64,000 nt of DNA from Desulfosediminicola flagellatus (GTDB taxonomy: Bacteria > Desulfobacterota > Desulfobulbia > Desulfobulbales > Desulfocapsaceae): assembly GCF_005116655.2 (NCBI RefSeq), contig NZ_CP050698.1, positions 5,248,001 to 5,312,000 of the forward strand, written 5' to 3'. The notes under the pieces are model-generated. The model saw only the letters and a program-made list of their open reading frames with translations, was not told the DNA's origin and made no database searches. The number at the start of each line of letters is the position of its first letter. Within the stretch, counting starts at the first letter, position 1. A program made the position numbers and the translations under genes. Below are positions 28,354 to 37,394 of this stretch, piece after piece.

Positions 28354-29373
28354 TTGTATAAAACAATCCGCAAGTTTATTTTACAAAAATACAATTGGGC
28401 GAAAGAAATATATCCTTTTTACAAGGAAGCTTACCGTGCCAGCAAAGAAATGGTATTAAAACAGGATAATCGCAGAAACATTAAACCATCAGATATCTTA
28501 TTATTCTGTACGATGAAAAATGAGGCTCACCGATTAGAATATTTTTTAAATTATTATCGAAAGCTTGGTGTAAATCATTTTTTATTTGTTGATAACAATT
28601 CAACCGACAACACTGCAGAATTACTTGAGTCCTATAATGATGTCACCCGTTTCCATACTGAAGGCAGTTACAAAAACTCTAACTTCGGAATGCACTGGCT
28701 TAATTATTTGCTATTCACATATGGCCGTGATCATTGGTGTTTAACTTGCGATCCAGATGAATTCATCATATATCCACACATGGAAACGCGTGATCTTTAT
28801 GATTTGACGCAGTACCTCTCATCTATTCGTCAAGATTCTTTCTTTACGGTAATGACTGACATGTACAGCAAATTACCGGTATCTGAAACAGTATATGTTC
28901 CAGGTACTAATCCTTTAAACACCTGCCAGTATTTTGACAAAAATGGATACACAAAAAAGTACAACCCTGATATGCGCAACTTATACGTACAAGGCGGAGT
29001 TCGTCGACGTATCTTCTCATGTAATACACCAGATAGCGCCCCAGCCCTAAACAAAATTCCGTTAATAAAATGGAAATGGAATTATATTTATACTTCTTCA
29101 ATGCATATGGCTTTGCCTAGACGATTGAACAACTGTATTGACGCTCGAACCATAACAGGCGCCTTATTACATTTCAAATTCATTAGTGAGCTTGATAAAA
29201 AAGTTAAATATGAGTTACATGCAAAGCAACACTATAATGATTCAGCTGAATATAAACAGTATGGACAGATTATTGACAATAATGACCGTCTTTACCATCC
29301 AGCAGTTTCAACTCATTTCGAAAACTGGCGGACACTTACAAAAATCGGACTCATTAACCAAGGAGAGTGGTAG
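28354..29373 (+). CDS. Glycosyltransferase, GT2/GT92-like (339 aa)
   Basis: Predicted cytoplasmic glycosyltransferase of the Glyco_tranf_2_4 type. Motifs: ILLFCTMKNEAHRLEYFLNY (about 48-67), HFLFVDNNSTDNTAELL and CLTCDPDEFIIYPH, the last carrying the DxD-like metal site. Probable start is TTG at 28354, preceded by AAAAGGAAACAG; no closer ATG gives the full domain. Only 16 bp separate it from the previous gene, and the next gene starts within 2 bp of its stop, so it is in the same transcript. Donor and acceptor are unknown. Confidence 0.82.
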   Translation: MYKTIRKFILQKYNWAKEIYPFYKEAYRASKEMVLKQDNRRNIKPSDILLFCTMKNEAHRLEYFLNYYRKLGVNHFLFVDNNSTDNTAELLESYNDVTRFHTEGSYKNSNFGMHWLNYLLFTYGRDHWCLTCDPDEFIIYPHMETRDLYDLTQYLSSIRQDSFFTVMTDMYSKLPVSETVYVPGTNPLNTCQYFDKNGYTKKYNPDMRNLYVQGGVRRRIFSCNTPDSAPALNKIPLIKWKWNYIYTSSMHMALPRRLNNCIDARTITGALLHFKFISELDKKVKYELHAKQHYNDSAEYKQYGQIIDNNDRLYHPAVSTHFENWRTLTKIGLINQGEW

Positions 29374-29375
29374 TT

Positions 29376-31451
29376 GTGAAAGTTGCATTTGTTTTACTCG
29401 CTCACGAAGAACCAGATTTGTTACGGCCACTTATTACCAGTCTGCTGGCTGCAGGAGCTAATGTTTTTGCACATCATGATGTTAATGGCACAGGCGATCT
29501 TGAAAAATCTTTTGAAAAATGGGGAATAGCAGACCTTGGAGGTAATTTATTCATAGCACCTAAGGTTCAAGTTCGCTGGGGAGAATGGTCCATAATTGAA
29601 GCAACCCTAAATTGTCTCGATCTTGCCAGAAAGCAGAATGATGACAGTGACTTTTATATGCTTATCTCTGGCTCTTGCATGCCTGTTAAGCCTATAGCAC
29701 TGCTTGCAAAACACTTAGAGGCTAACCCATATGATCACATCGAGGCCGTTAATGCTCTTGAGCACCGCTGGGTCAAGGATGGTATTCAAGAACCAAGATG
29801 GGAAAAATATCATTTCTTCAACTGGCGTTACAATCAGTCACTCTTTGATCTCTCACTTAAGTTACAGTCAAAAATCGGTATCAAACGCAAGCTACCATTG
29901 AACCATATTGCTCACATGGGCTCTCAATGGTGGTGTTTAAGGAGAGGGACAATACACAAAATACTTTCTTTAATTGATGACAATTCAAATTTATGTCGTT
30001 TCTTTAAAAAAACCTGGGTCCCAGATGAGTTATTTTTTCAGACCCTGGTAGCCAACTTAATAGCAAAGAATGAAATAGTCTCAAGGCCTCTAACACGCTA
30101 TACATTTAACTCCTGGGGTATACCGCGCGTATACTACGATGATGATTATCCCGAACTACTAGCAGAAAATAAATTTTTTGTTCGCAAATTGTCCCATCGT
30201 GCGTTTGAACTTAGAAAAAAACTGACATCAATAGCTTCGATGCATATTAGGCAGTTCTCAGAACTACTTAATGAGAGTGTTATGGAACATACTGATTATG
30301 TCGAGCGAATTAAATTACAAAATCATTGTAATGATAAATCCTGGCATTCATTAGTTACAAGACATGAAAACTGCTATGATTATGTCAAATCTATTCCTAA
30401 CCGAATTGTAGTCGTTTGCTGTAATGATACTTCTTTGAAGAATCAGGCACTCAATCAACTGGATCGGTTAGACAAAACTGTAGTGTACGGAGATCTATTT
30501 GATTCTAGTGAAGTTTGCAAGGGCTATTCTTGCCATGAGAATTTACCCATTGACATGTCCAACCCTAAGTTAATTCGACATGAATGGCAGTTAGTATTAG
30601 GTGAGATCTCCTTAACGGAACAAGGTAAAGTAATTGTTTTCTCGATAGGTGAAGATTCTTTAGAGTATCTTGATATTTTACGATGGAAAAAGAACCTAAA
30701 TATCATACTACTCGATCATAGTAACATCGACAAAATCAACAAATCAATCCTTTCTGATTTGTATTTACAAAGTATAATACTCAACATGACAATAAAAAGA
30801 CATTGTGACTTAACACGATTGTCTATTACCGAATTAACAAATATAATAGATAGCAACATCGGTAAAAAAAATCAATTACGTCATATCCGTATGTCTTTAG
30901 CAATGCATAGAGAAAACGAAAAAAAACAATCACTATTAAAACATGGCCATGACCATTATGATTTCATAAAATCAATTGAGTGTAAAATTGTAGTTCTCAC
31001 CTGTACAGATACCGTTCTCAATTCAATTAAAAATAAAATTGAGAATTACTACAACACCCAAATTATTGAAAATTTCTTTAACGCTTTATCAACTGACTCC
31101 AATACATTCGATTGGCATTACTTATTGGCGGATGTTGCACATATTTGCTCTCAACTCTCTCCATGCAATATTCTATTTATTCACGTGGGAATTAAACATC
31201 TACATTTCCTAGAAACGCTCCGGTGGAAAAAAGACCTACTAGTTCTCGACATCACTATTAACCCAGAGATATTAGACAATGAATCACATAATTTTTACTT
31301 CAATTTAAATGGCCTTGATTATAATGTCCATAATTATCAACCAGAACTCGACAGTATTTTATCTGATCGCAATTGTCACTATGAAAAATCAAACAATGAA
31401 AATATAGATCTAATCCAAGACCATATTTCTAACTTCATTGAAAGAAATTGA
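29376..31451 (+). CDS. GT14-type (core-2/I-branching-like) glycosyltransferase with duplicated C-terminal domain (691 aa)
   Basis: The N-terminal about 300 residues match the beta-1,6-N-acetylglucosaminyltransferase-like (branching) family: VAFVLLAHEEPDLLRPLI, NVFAHHDVNGTGDLE, VRWGEWSIIEATLNCLD, FYMLISGSCMPVKP and GSQWWCLRRGTIHKIL. The remaining 360 residues contain two related units of about 145 residues: YDYVKSIPNRIVVVCCNDT .. LEYLDILRWKKNL and YDFIKSIECKIVVLTCTDT .. LHFLETLRWKKDL. GTG at 29376 is preferred over GTG at 29367 because AAGGAG (29360-29365) is correctly spaced only for the former. The tail may be a DUF5927/5928-type partner domain of unknown role. Confidence 0.82.
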   Translation: MKVAFVLLAHEEPDLLRPLITSLLAAGANVFAHHDVNGTGDLEKSFEKWGIADLGGNLFIAPKVQVRWGEWSIIEATLNCLDLARKQNDDSDFYMLISGSCMPVKPIALLAKHLEANPYDHIEAVNALEHRWVKDGIQEPRWEKYHFFNWRYNQSLFDLSLKLQSKIGIKRKLPLNHIAHMGSQWWCLRRGTIHKILSLIDDNSNLCRFFKKTWVPDELFFQTLVANLIAKNEIVSRPLTRYTFNSWGIPRVYYDDDYPELLAENKFFVRKLSHRAFELRKKLTSIASMHIRQFSELLNESVMEHTDYVERIKLQNHCNDKSWHSLVTRHENCYDYVKSIPNRIVVVCCNDTSLKNQALNQLDRLDKTVVYGDLFDSSEVCKGYSCHENLPIDMSNPKLIRHEWQLVLGEISLTEQGKVIVFSIGEDSLEYLDILRWKKNLNIILLDHSNIDKINKSILSDLYLQSIILNMTIKRHCDLTRLSITELTNIIDSNIGKKNQLRHIRMSLAMHRENEKKQSLLKHGHDHYDFIKSIECKIVVLTCTDTVLNSIKNKIENYYNTQIIENFFNALSTDSNTFDWHYLLADVAHICSQLSPCNILFIHVGIKHLHFLETLRWKKDLLVLDITINPEILDNESHNFYFNLNGLDYNVHNYQPELDSILSDRNCHYEKSNNENIDLIQDHISNFIERN

Positions 31452-31845
31452 TCACGAATACTATTACTTTTGAATTTGAGTATACACATATCATTTTTAG
31501 GCTAAGAGTTCCTTCACAAATTGAAGCCAATATTTTAGTAAATACAAGTGGAAGACTCCAATAAGCACACTCGTCAGAAGTCATATCTCCTATTATCTAA
31601 AAACCTAGATGAAGAGGCAGATAATGGGTGGGGGACATGAGCACCATTTTTTCTGTTACCACTCTTGTCAATTTCGCAAAAGGAAATGCTAAATGAAAAA
31701 ATGCCTATTGCCGTTGGTAGGCAACGCTGAAATCGTTGCTTAGTCACGTTAAGAAAACTATATTTTTGACTGCTACCACGAATAGGAGGAGTCCATTTCA
31801 CCCTACTTTCCCCAACTTCAACATTATACTCAATAGCCTTTTCAT
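31452..31845. repeat. Gap of 394 bp with a diverged copy of an element also found at 36.7 kb
   Basis: No gene is supported. Bases 31715-31783 align with 36729-36797 at roughly 74 percent identity, sharing TGGTAGGCA at one end and TGCTACCA.GAAT at the other. On the minus strand both translate to related broken peptides (..RFQRCLPT and ..RYNRCLPH), so they look like remnants of one mobile-element gene. Confidence 0.5.
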
Positions 31846-32730
31846 ATGTGCATTTCACCTTTTGATCAACAGCCAAAAAGAGTAGCGACCATTGTCATTC
31901 CTATTCGAGCCCGTAAAACAAGCGAGGATTCCCTCCAAAGGCTGAATCGTCTTATGACAGTTATTCCTGATATATTTGAAGTTATTGTTGTAGATGATGG
32001 TAGCTCTTCCGCCGTTAGAAGATATCTTCACGAAAATATTCCCAAAAGACCTGATGCTTTGTGCATTTCACTTAACACTAGGTGGCGCCGATTTTCGCTT
32101 TCAAGAAGTCGGAACTCAGGTGCAGCTGCTGCTAAATCTTCGGTTGTAATTTTTCACGATGTTGACTTTATCGGAACAGCAATCCTATATCAAAAATTGT
32201 CTAGCCTTATTGCAGAAAGAAATATAGCCGATAAACCTGAGAATTTCTTCTGTGTCCCAGTAGCTTTTTTAAATGAACATGGCACTACACGGTATCTAAA
32301 TGATTTTGGTGACCAGCTCAACTTTAACAAATGGTCATTCAGAAATAGTGCTCCAGAACTAGACGAAAATATTTTGCATTTCGTTAAAGGAAGTTCTTGC
32401 ATAGTCATCAATAAGCAGCAGCTTATTAAGCTTGGTGGTCATGACGAGTCCTATTATGGCCACGGTGCTGAGGATTTTGAGTTATTACACCGTTTGGGAG
32501 AACTCTACCCCATCAGTAAAAAACCTGTAGATTATAGCATCAACACTGGTAGTGGACCAATTCATTCTTATCGTGGATTTAGAGCATATTTTGCACTTTA
32601 CGGAGAACAAGCTTTTAAAGCTGGGGTCGTGATCGTACATTTATATCACCCAAAGCGTAAGGTGTGGGGATATTATCAGCATCGACGCAATTTTTCTAAA
32701 TTAAAACGGTTAATGGAACGTGACTCATAA
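31846..32730 (+). CDS. Glycosyltransferase family 2 with galactosyltransferase-type C-terminal motif (294 aa)
   Basis: GT-A fold enzyme resembling the modules of chondroitin/heparosan polymerases. ATIVIPIRARKTSEDSLQRL opens the domain, FEVIVVDDGSS is the nucleotide site, VIFHDVDFI is the DxD, and GGHDESYYGHGAEDFELLHRL (about 202-222) matches the GWGxEDxDL-type motif of Glyco_transf_7C. It may add or polymerise a hexosamine or uronic acid of the capsule. No Shine-Dalgarno is visible at the ATG (31846) and the exact start is unsure. The 3' end overlaps the next gene by 11 bp. Confidence 0.8.
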   Translation: MCISPFDQQPKRVATIVIPIRARKTSEDSLQRLNRLMTVIPDIFEVIVVDDGSSSAVRRYLHENIPKRPDALCISLNTRWRRFSLSRSRNSGAAAAKSSVVIFHDVDFIGTAILYQKLSSLIAERNIADKPENFFCVPVAFLNEHGTTRYLNDFGDQLNFNKWSFRNSAPELDENILHFVKGSSCIVINKQQLIKLGGHDESYYGHGAEDFELLHRLGELYPISKKPVDYSINTGSGPIHSYRGFRAYFALYGEQAFKAGVVIVHLYHPKRKVWGYYQHRRNFSKLKRLMERDS

Positions 32731-33565
32731 CTCCCAAGGCATCAAAATTGGTTTTTTGATATTAGCACATAATAATCCTGCCAGATTACTACGACTAATT
32801 ACTAGACTACATTCCGAAGATCCCACCTGTAATATAATTATTCACTATGATCGCAACTCGACATCTGGAGAATTTCAAAATTTACAAGAATCCTGTATTT
32901 CAATGCAACGCATACACATCCTAAAAGGAAAGAATAGAATTAAGTGCAATTGGGGGGGATTTAGCATAGTTCAGGCAACACTGAATTTGATGGAATATGG
33001 GTTAACCAACTTAAGTAATTGTGACTACTACTACCTCCTAAGCGGATCTTGCTATCCGGTAAGACCTCTTCACCACCTCAAGTCATTTCTTACTAAAAAT
33101 TTAGGTACAGCTTTTATAGAATGCAATGATGCTCAATGGATTAAAGGAGGAATGAGAGAGGACAGATATTTATATCGTCATTTTTTTAATTTCAAAACAC
33201 AACCGTGGATTTTTCGTCGCACGTATTGGTTGCAGCGTTTTTTTGGTATTAAACACAAACTACCATCTCCAATAGAACGAATATATTTTGGGAGTCAATG
33301 GTGGTGTTTACCTGCAACTTCAGTCTCACATATTTTCAAACTCTCCAAAGACAAAATCATTATTAACTTCTTCAAACGCGTTTGGATCCCTGATGAATGC
33401 TTCTTTCAATCATTGATTATTCTAAACACTGCTGCAATAGAAAGAACAAATCACTCGTTAACATATTACAATTTTGACAACCTTGGAAGACCAACTATTA
33501 CTCCAAAAGAAAGTCTTAAATATTTCAATTTTAGGAACCATTACTTTATTAGAAAAGTCCCTTAA
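32720..33565 (+). CDS. GT14-type (branching-enzyme-like) glycosyltransferase (281 aa)
   Basis: Second member of the beta-1,6-N-acetylglucosaminyltransferase-like family in the locus: IGFLILAHNNPARLLRLITRL, NIIIHYDRNST, CNWGGFSIVQATLNLMEY, YYYLLSGSCYPVRPL and GSQWWCLPATSVSHIF. It lacks the duplicated tail of the larger paralogue. GTG start at 32720 inside the end of the previous gene. A run of seven G (32952-32958, encoding NWGG) is a possible slippage site that would switch the gene off. It is the last intact gene before the decayed insertion sequences. Confidence 0.82.
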   Translation: MTHNSQGIKIGFLILAHNNPARLLRLITRLHSEDPTCNIIIHYDRNSTSGEFQNLQESCISMQRIHILKGKNRIKCNWGGFSIVQATLNLMEYGLTNLSNCDYYYLLSGSCYPVRPLHHLKSFLTKNLGTAFIECNDAQWIKGGMREDRYLYRHFFNFKTQPWIFRRTYWLQRFFGIKHKLPSPIERIYFGSQWWCLPATSVSHIFKLSKDKIIINFFKRVWIPDECFFQSLIILNTAAIERTNHSLTYYNFDNLGRPTITPKESLKYFNFRNHYFIRKVP

Positions 33566-33852
33566 TATAATCTAAGATCTCGAGTGGTACGTTCCGTTTC
33601 AAAGACTGATGTTTAAAAATACGTCGATTAGAATGTTTGCTACAATACACATTACTATCACGTGCAATATTTTTCCGATAACCTCTTAAGTCTGATATCT
33701 TTCTTATTTATAAAAAAACACATATATGCTAAAAAAAATTACCAAAAATAAGCAAAGTGCTGGATTAGTAGAATAAGTGCAACAGACTGAAGTTTGAAAA
33801 GTGAGTGAGTTGAAGGCATGTTCTCAGCTCTCACACTTAAAACAGGCCTCTA

Positions 33853-34810
33853 ATGAATAAGCAAAACAAACACTACCAGCAACTCACTCAAGAACCAAGA
33901 TACCAGCTTTCCGCTCTTCGTAAGGCAGTGATGTCACTCAGAGCTATAGCACAGTAAGTCGGGAACTTCGGAGAAACACATCGGCTGACGGTTATAGCCC
34001 CCAAGTTGCCCACCAGCTGAGTGAACGTCGGAGAAAAACAGCCTTAAAACCCAACAAGCGAAGAGTTTCAACAGACGTTATCATCAGCGAGCCGTTGACT
34101 CTTGGTTAGACACCAGAAACCATTATTCAGCGATTAAAGATGGAAACTCAACCTCTTGACTAGCTCTGTCACACAACGATTTATAGACGAATAGAAGAGG
34201 ATCGAGACCAAGGCGGAAAGCTCTACTGTAGCCTCCCGCGATTTGGCAAAAAGCGCTGGAAAGGTTGGAAACGCAACAAAAAAGCTGGAGTAAAACTAAT
34301 CCCAGATAGAATTGACATCAAGGAGTGACCTGAGTTGGTTGAGGCTAGAGAGCGTATTGGCGATTGGGAGGGAGATACCGTGCATGGCCAAAATGCTCAT
34401 CTGGTGACGCTTGTAGACCGATCAAGTCGATTCACGCTAGTAAAGAGAGTGTTCAAAAATACTAAGGAAGCCGTTGCCGATGCCATTTTTGAGTTATTTA
34501 GTAAAGTCCACACTATCATAACTGTAACTCTCTATAACGGCGAGGAATTTTCGGCCCACACTCGTGTTTCAGAGGCAACAGGTGCTAAAATATATTTTGC
34601 TAAGCCTTATGCTAGTTGGCAACGAGGAAACAATAAAAATACTAATAGTAGAATCAGGCGTTTCTTGCCCAAAAGTTCAACAGCGCAACTCTCACAGATA
34701 AAGAAATTGATGACTCAATTTTGTTGTTAAACTTAACTCCACAAAAAATATTAGGTTGCATTACCCCATTGGAAGCCTTTATTGGCAGGCGTGTTGCAAT
34801 TATTACTTAA
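33853..34810 (+). pseudogene. Decayed IS30-family transposase
   Basis: The frame starts MNKQNKHYQQLTQEPRYQLSALRKA, the typical IS30 N-terminus, and is soon broken by in-frame stops and shifts. The best preserved part is 34335-34730, with ERIGDWEGDTVHGQNAHLVTLVDRSSRFT and YFAKPYASWQRGNNKNTN of the DDE domain, ending LGCITPLEAFIGRRVAI just before a TAA at 34808. Key residues have drifted (TVTLYNGEEF where TFDNGKEF is usual). The 33566-33852 stretch before it is AT-rich and holds no gene. Confidence 0.88.
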
Positions 34811-34839
34811 ATCCAGCTGCGTCTAATGGGGATTGACGG

Positions 34840-35361
34840 TATTTATCCAAAAAAATGATCGACGAGACCTTGTGGACCCTCAGGAATTTACCAATATCGT
34901 TTGAAAGGGCTAGCTATTAATAGAGCCAATCAGGTATTGGTATTCGATATAACGTATATACCTATGAGGCATAGGTTTCATGTATCTGTTTGCGATATGT
35001 TCGAAGAGCACTAAATAAATATACAAATCCTCAAATACTTAATAGCGATCAAGGTTGCCGGTTCACTTCTTACGAATGAAATAATTGCCTGAAGTAACAA
35101 AACATATCCATCTGTATGGATGGTAAGGGGCGATGGCTCGATAATCTAGCAATTGAGTGATTCCGGAGAAGTCTCAAGTATGAGGATATTTACATGAAAT
35201 CGTATGACAATCCAAGAGAACTAGCAAAGGGAATAGCTGCATATATGTATCAATACAACAGTAACCGACCACACTCGTCGCTTTCCGATGCTACACCGAA
35301 TGAGGCATACTACGATAAATTACCCAAAGCCGTCTTAAAACCAAATAGCCTTTCTCCCTGA
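34840..35361 (+). pseudogene. Decayed IS3-family transposase OrfB
   Basis: Fragments of the DDE integrase core appear in shifting frames: INRANQVLVFDITYIPM (first Asp), QILNSDQGCRFTSYE (second Asp), GRWLDNLAIE followed by a stop (Glu), then YNSNRPHSSLSDATPNEAYY at the C-terminus. Several stops and deletions make it non-functional. It directly abuts the IS30 remnant, showing that this position has received at least two insertions. Confidence 0.85.
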
Positions 35362-35516
35362 AGGAGAGAGGGGCAATACCAACCTGAGCTGTAAGATGTA
35401 AACTTAAAAAGTACAACTAGTGGTCCTAAAAGAGGAGCCACTCGCTTCTAACATTAAACTTAACACACTATTTAATATCGATCCTTTTGAGGATTAAAAC
35501 TCATTATGAGGAAGAC

Positions 35517-36263
35517 ATGAAACAGGTTTCACAATTTGTAATAATTACTTCACCGAGGTCAGGATCTTACTACCTAACAGGTTTACTAGATAGTGCCTCA
35601 GACATAGTGTGCCATGGTGAAATTTTTAAAAAAAACAATGTTGAATTGAAAAAATCGTATTCAGATAAACTTAATATACAACGTTCTGACATTGAGAAAA
35701 GAAACGATGCTCCACTCAAATTCGTTCGTAGATTGCGCAATCTAACCCCGAAGAAAATTATGGGTTTTAAAACATTCTATCGGGACGTTTCACGCCACAA
35801 ACCAGTGGTCAACAATGTGATCAATTCTGCTGACTGGAAAAAGATTTTCCTCGTACGTAATCCGATAGAAACCTATGCATCGCTTGAACGTGCACGGATC
35901 ACCAACATTTGGACATTACATGCAAATCAAAAGAAAAGAGATAATTCAGCGAAACCGGTTTTAGTTACTTTCAATCGTGAACGTTTTGAGAATCACATGA
36001 AGACATACCAGCATAATTTATCCCGCAATGACAAGTTAAGATGTGCATATCCTGAGAGTTGCTTCGCCCTTGACTACAAAGAATTATTCGACTCTCAGAA
36101 ACTAGCACAGATGTTGAAATTTCTTGGTTCAGAAACGCCAGTTGAATCTCTAAAATCTGATTACATAAAACAGCATACTAAGCCTTTAGAAGAGTCATTT
36201 GTGAACTATGAAGAGTTACAGTCCTACCTTCGCCAATCTGATACAGGGGGACTCACTACTTAA
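35517..36263 (+). CDS. Sulfotransferase-like protein 3 of the capsule locus (248 aa)
   Basis: P-loop sulfotransferase-superfamily protein. ITSPRSGSYYLTGLLDS (residues 9-25) is the 5'-PSB-like loop and IFLVRNPIETYASLERA (about 111-127) the 3'-phosphate site. The ATG at 35517 is preceded by GAGGAAG; a TTG further upstream is less likely. It survives intact between the insertion-sequence remnants and the exported-protein cassette, which suggests selection to keep it. Predicted to sulfate the capsule. Confidence 0.8.
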   Translation: MKQVSQFVIITSPRSGSYYLTGLLDSASDIVCHGEIFKKNNVELKKSYSDKLNIQRSDIEKRNDAPLKFVRRLRNLTPKKIMGFKTFYRDVSRHKPVVNNVINSADWKKIFLVRNPIETYASLERARITNIWTLHANQKKRDNSAKPVLVTFNRERFENHMKTYQHNLSRNDKLRCAYPESCFALDYKELFDSQKLAQMLKFLGSETPVESLKSDYIKQHTKPLEESFVNYEELQSYLRQSDTGGLTT

Positions 36264-36940
36264 GAGAGTAGTTAACCCACCCGCGAAATCCTACTTCAAC
36301 GGCTATGAGAACTTTAGTGAAGTTAGTTGCACTTGATTTCACCTCGTGGCTTATAAAAAGACCAGAGGTATCTAGAGTCAAAAGAAGTTGACAACGATAA
36401 ACGACCTCGTTTTTTTTGGTTCTTCGACGTTTTAAGTGGATTTCAAGGGAGTGTCCATAATTCTGTATCATCGAGAGTAGTCCGTTCTTGCCGCATCAGT
36501 GAACGGTGTTCAGATGTGGTAGGATTTTAATGGACGCTCCCGTTTCGTCCAACATGATTGGCTCGGTCAATATATCATTTCCCGCTTGAATGCTATGAAA
36601 GATTTTTGAACGCAATGATTGTGGAAATTCAATAATTCCCAGCCGAATATGACACTTGATGATTTTACACGACAACAACACGTCATGAAAAGGTGGATCT
36701 GGAGGCATAAACCACATTTATTCCGATGTGGTAGGCAGCGGTTATATCGTTGCCAAGGCCAAGTCAAGACAACTTTGTTTTGATTGCTACCAAGAATGAG
36801 AGGAGCACCACCAGTCCCATTCACAAAACGGGAGCAACTGGCATAAACCGGTTTTAGTCAGTTGCAATAAATAACAGAAGAGTCTTCCAAAAAACATACT
36901 CACCCGACCCTTCTGTTATTAGGAGCCAGCAATACTCTGC
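36264..36940. repeat. Gap of 677 bp holding insertion-sequence debris
   Basis: No intact gene. Bases 36729-36797 are the second copy of the element described at 31715-31783. GAGTGTCCATAATTCTGT near 36450 resembles the ends of some insertion sequences. Minus-strand open frames here are short, overlapping and unlike each other. They fit a decayed transposase better than real genes. Confidence 0.45.
36870..36920 (-). terminator. Inverted repeat, possible terminator of the exported-protein cassette
   Basis: AATAACAGAAG (36870-36880) pairs perfectly with CTTCTGTTATT (36910-36920) around a 29-nt loop. It lies 20 bp beyond the stop of the last minus-strand gene of the cassette. No long T-run follows, so termination is only suggested. 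Confidence 0.4.
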
Positions 36941-37297
36941 TTAATTAAGAATTCTAACCCGTGTAACTAAAGAACGCCAATTTGTACTTTGGACCGTAAA
37001 TGACACCTTTTTTCCAGTGCTCATAGCAGTTAGAGCAAGAGCATAACCCGCCGCGCCAATATCTTTGGTAAGCACAAATTCACGTAGCTTGCTTTCTTCA
37101 ATAGAGTCCCAAGACGCATTATCACAATCTGGAGTAATAACATATTTACTTACTGCTTCGCTTTCCAGTTCAGGTACAATTACAATACTTTCGATTGTCG
37201 CTGAAGTACAGCTAGTTGCTGCAGACACCATACCACCCCAAAGAAGTACACTGGCTACTATTCCGACTAATCCAACTACATATTTTGACAGTTTCAT
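36941..37297 (-). CDS. Small exported protein of unknown function (118 aa)
   Basis: Not recognised. Clear signal peptide (KYVVGLVGIVASVLLWGGMVSAA, cleavage after about residue 27), then a soluble domain of about 90 residues with two cysteines (TSCTSAT, TPDCDN) that could form a disulfide. A good ribosome site, GAGGAG, sits 7 nt before the ATG. The gap separating it from the STN-repeat gene carries a run of nine C on the plus strand (37345-37353), which is G on the coding strand and placed where the promoter of this gene would be. That could make expression phase-variable. Confidence 0.75.
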   Translation of the reverse strand: MKLSKYVVGLVGIVASVLLWGGMVSAATSCTSATIESIVIVPELESEAVSKYVITPDCDNASWDSIEESKLREFVLTKDIGAAGYALALTAMSTGKKVSFTVQSTNWRSLVTRVRILN

Positions 37298-37394
37298 ATT
37301 TATTTCTCCTCAATTTTGTGATTTTCATATTTTCTTTGAAGAAGCCCCCCCCCTACTAAGAGTAGGCTATCTTTAAATACGAAGATCAATAGGT

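Noticed and set aside
36256..36824. Overlapping minus-strand frames after the third sulfotransferase
   Set aside because: Short, mutually overlapping and part of a region with insertion-sequence debris; no ribosome sites.
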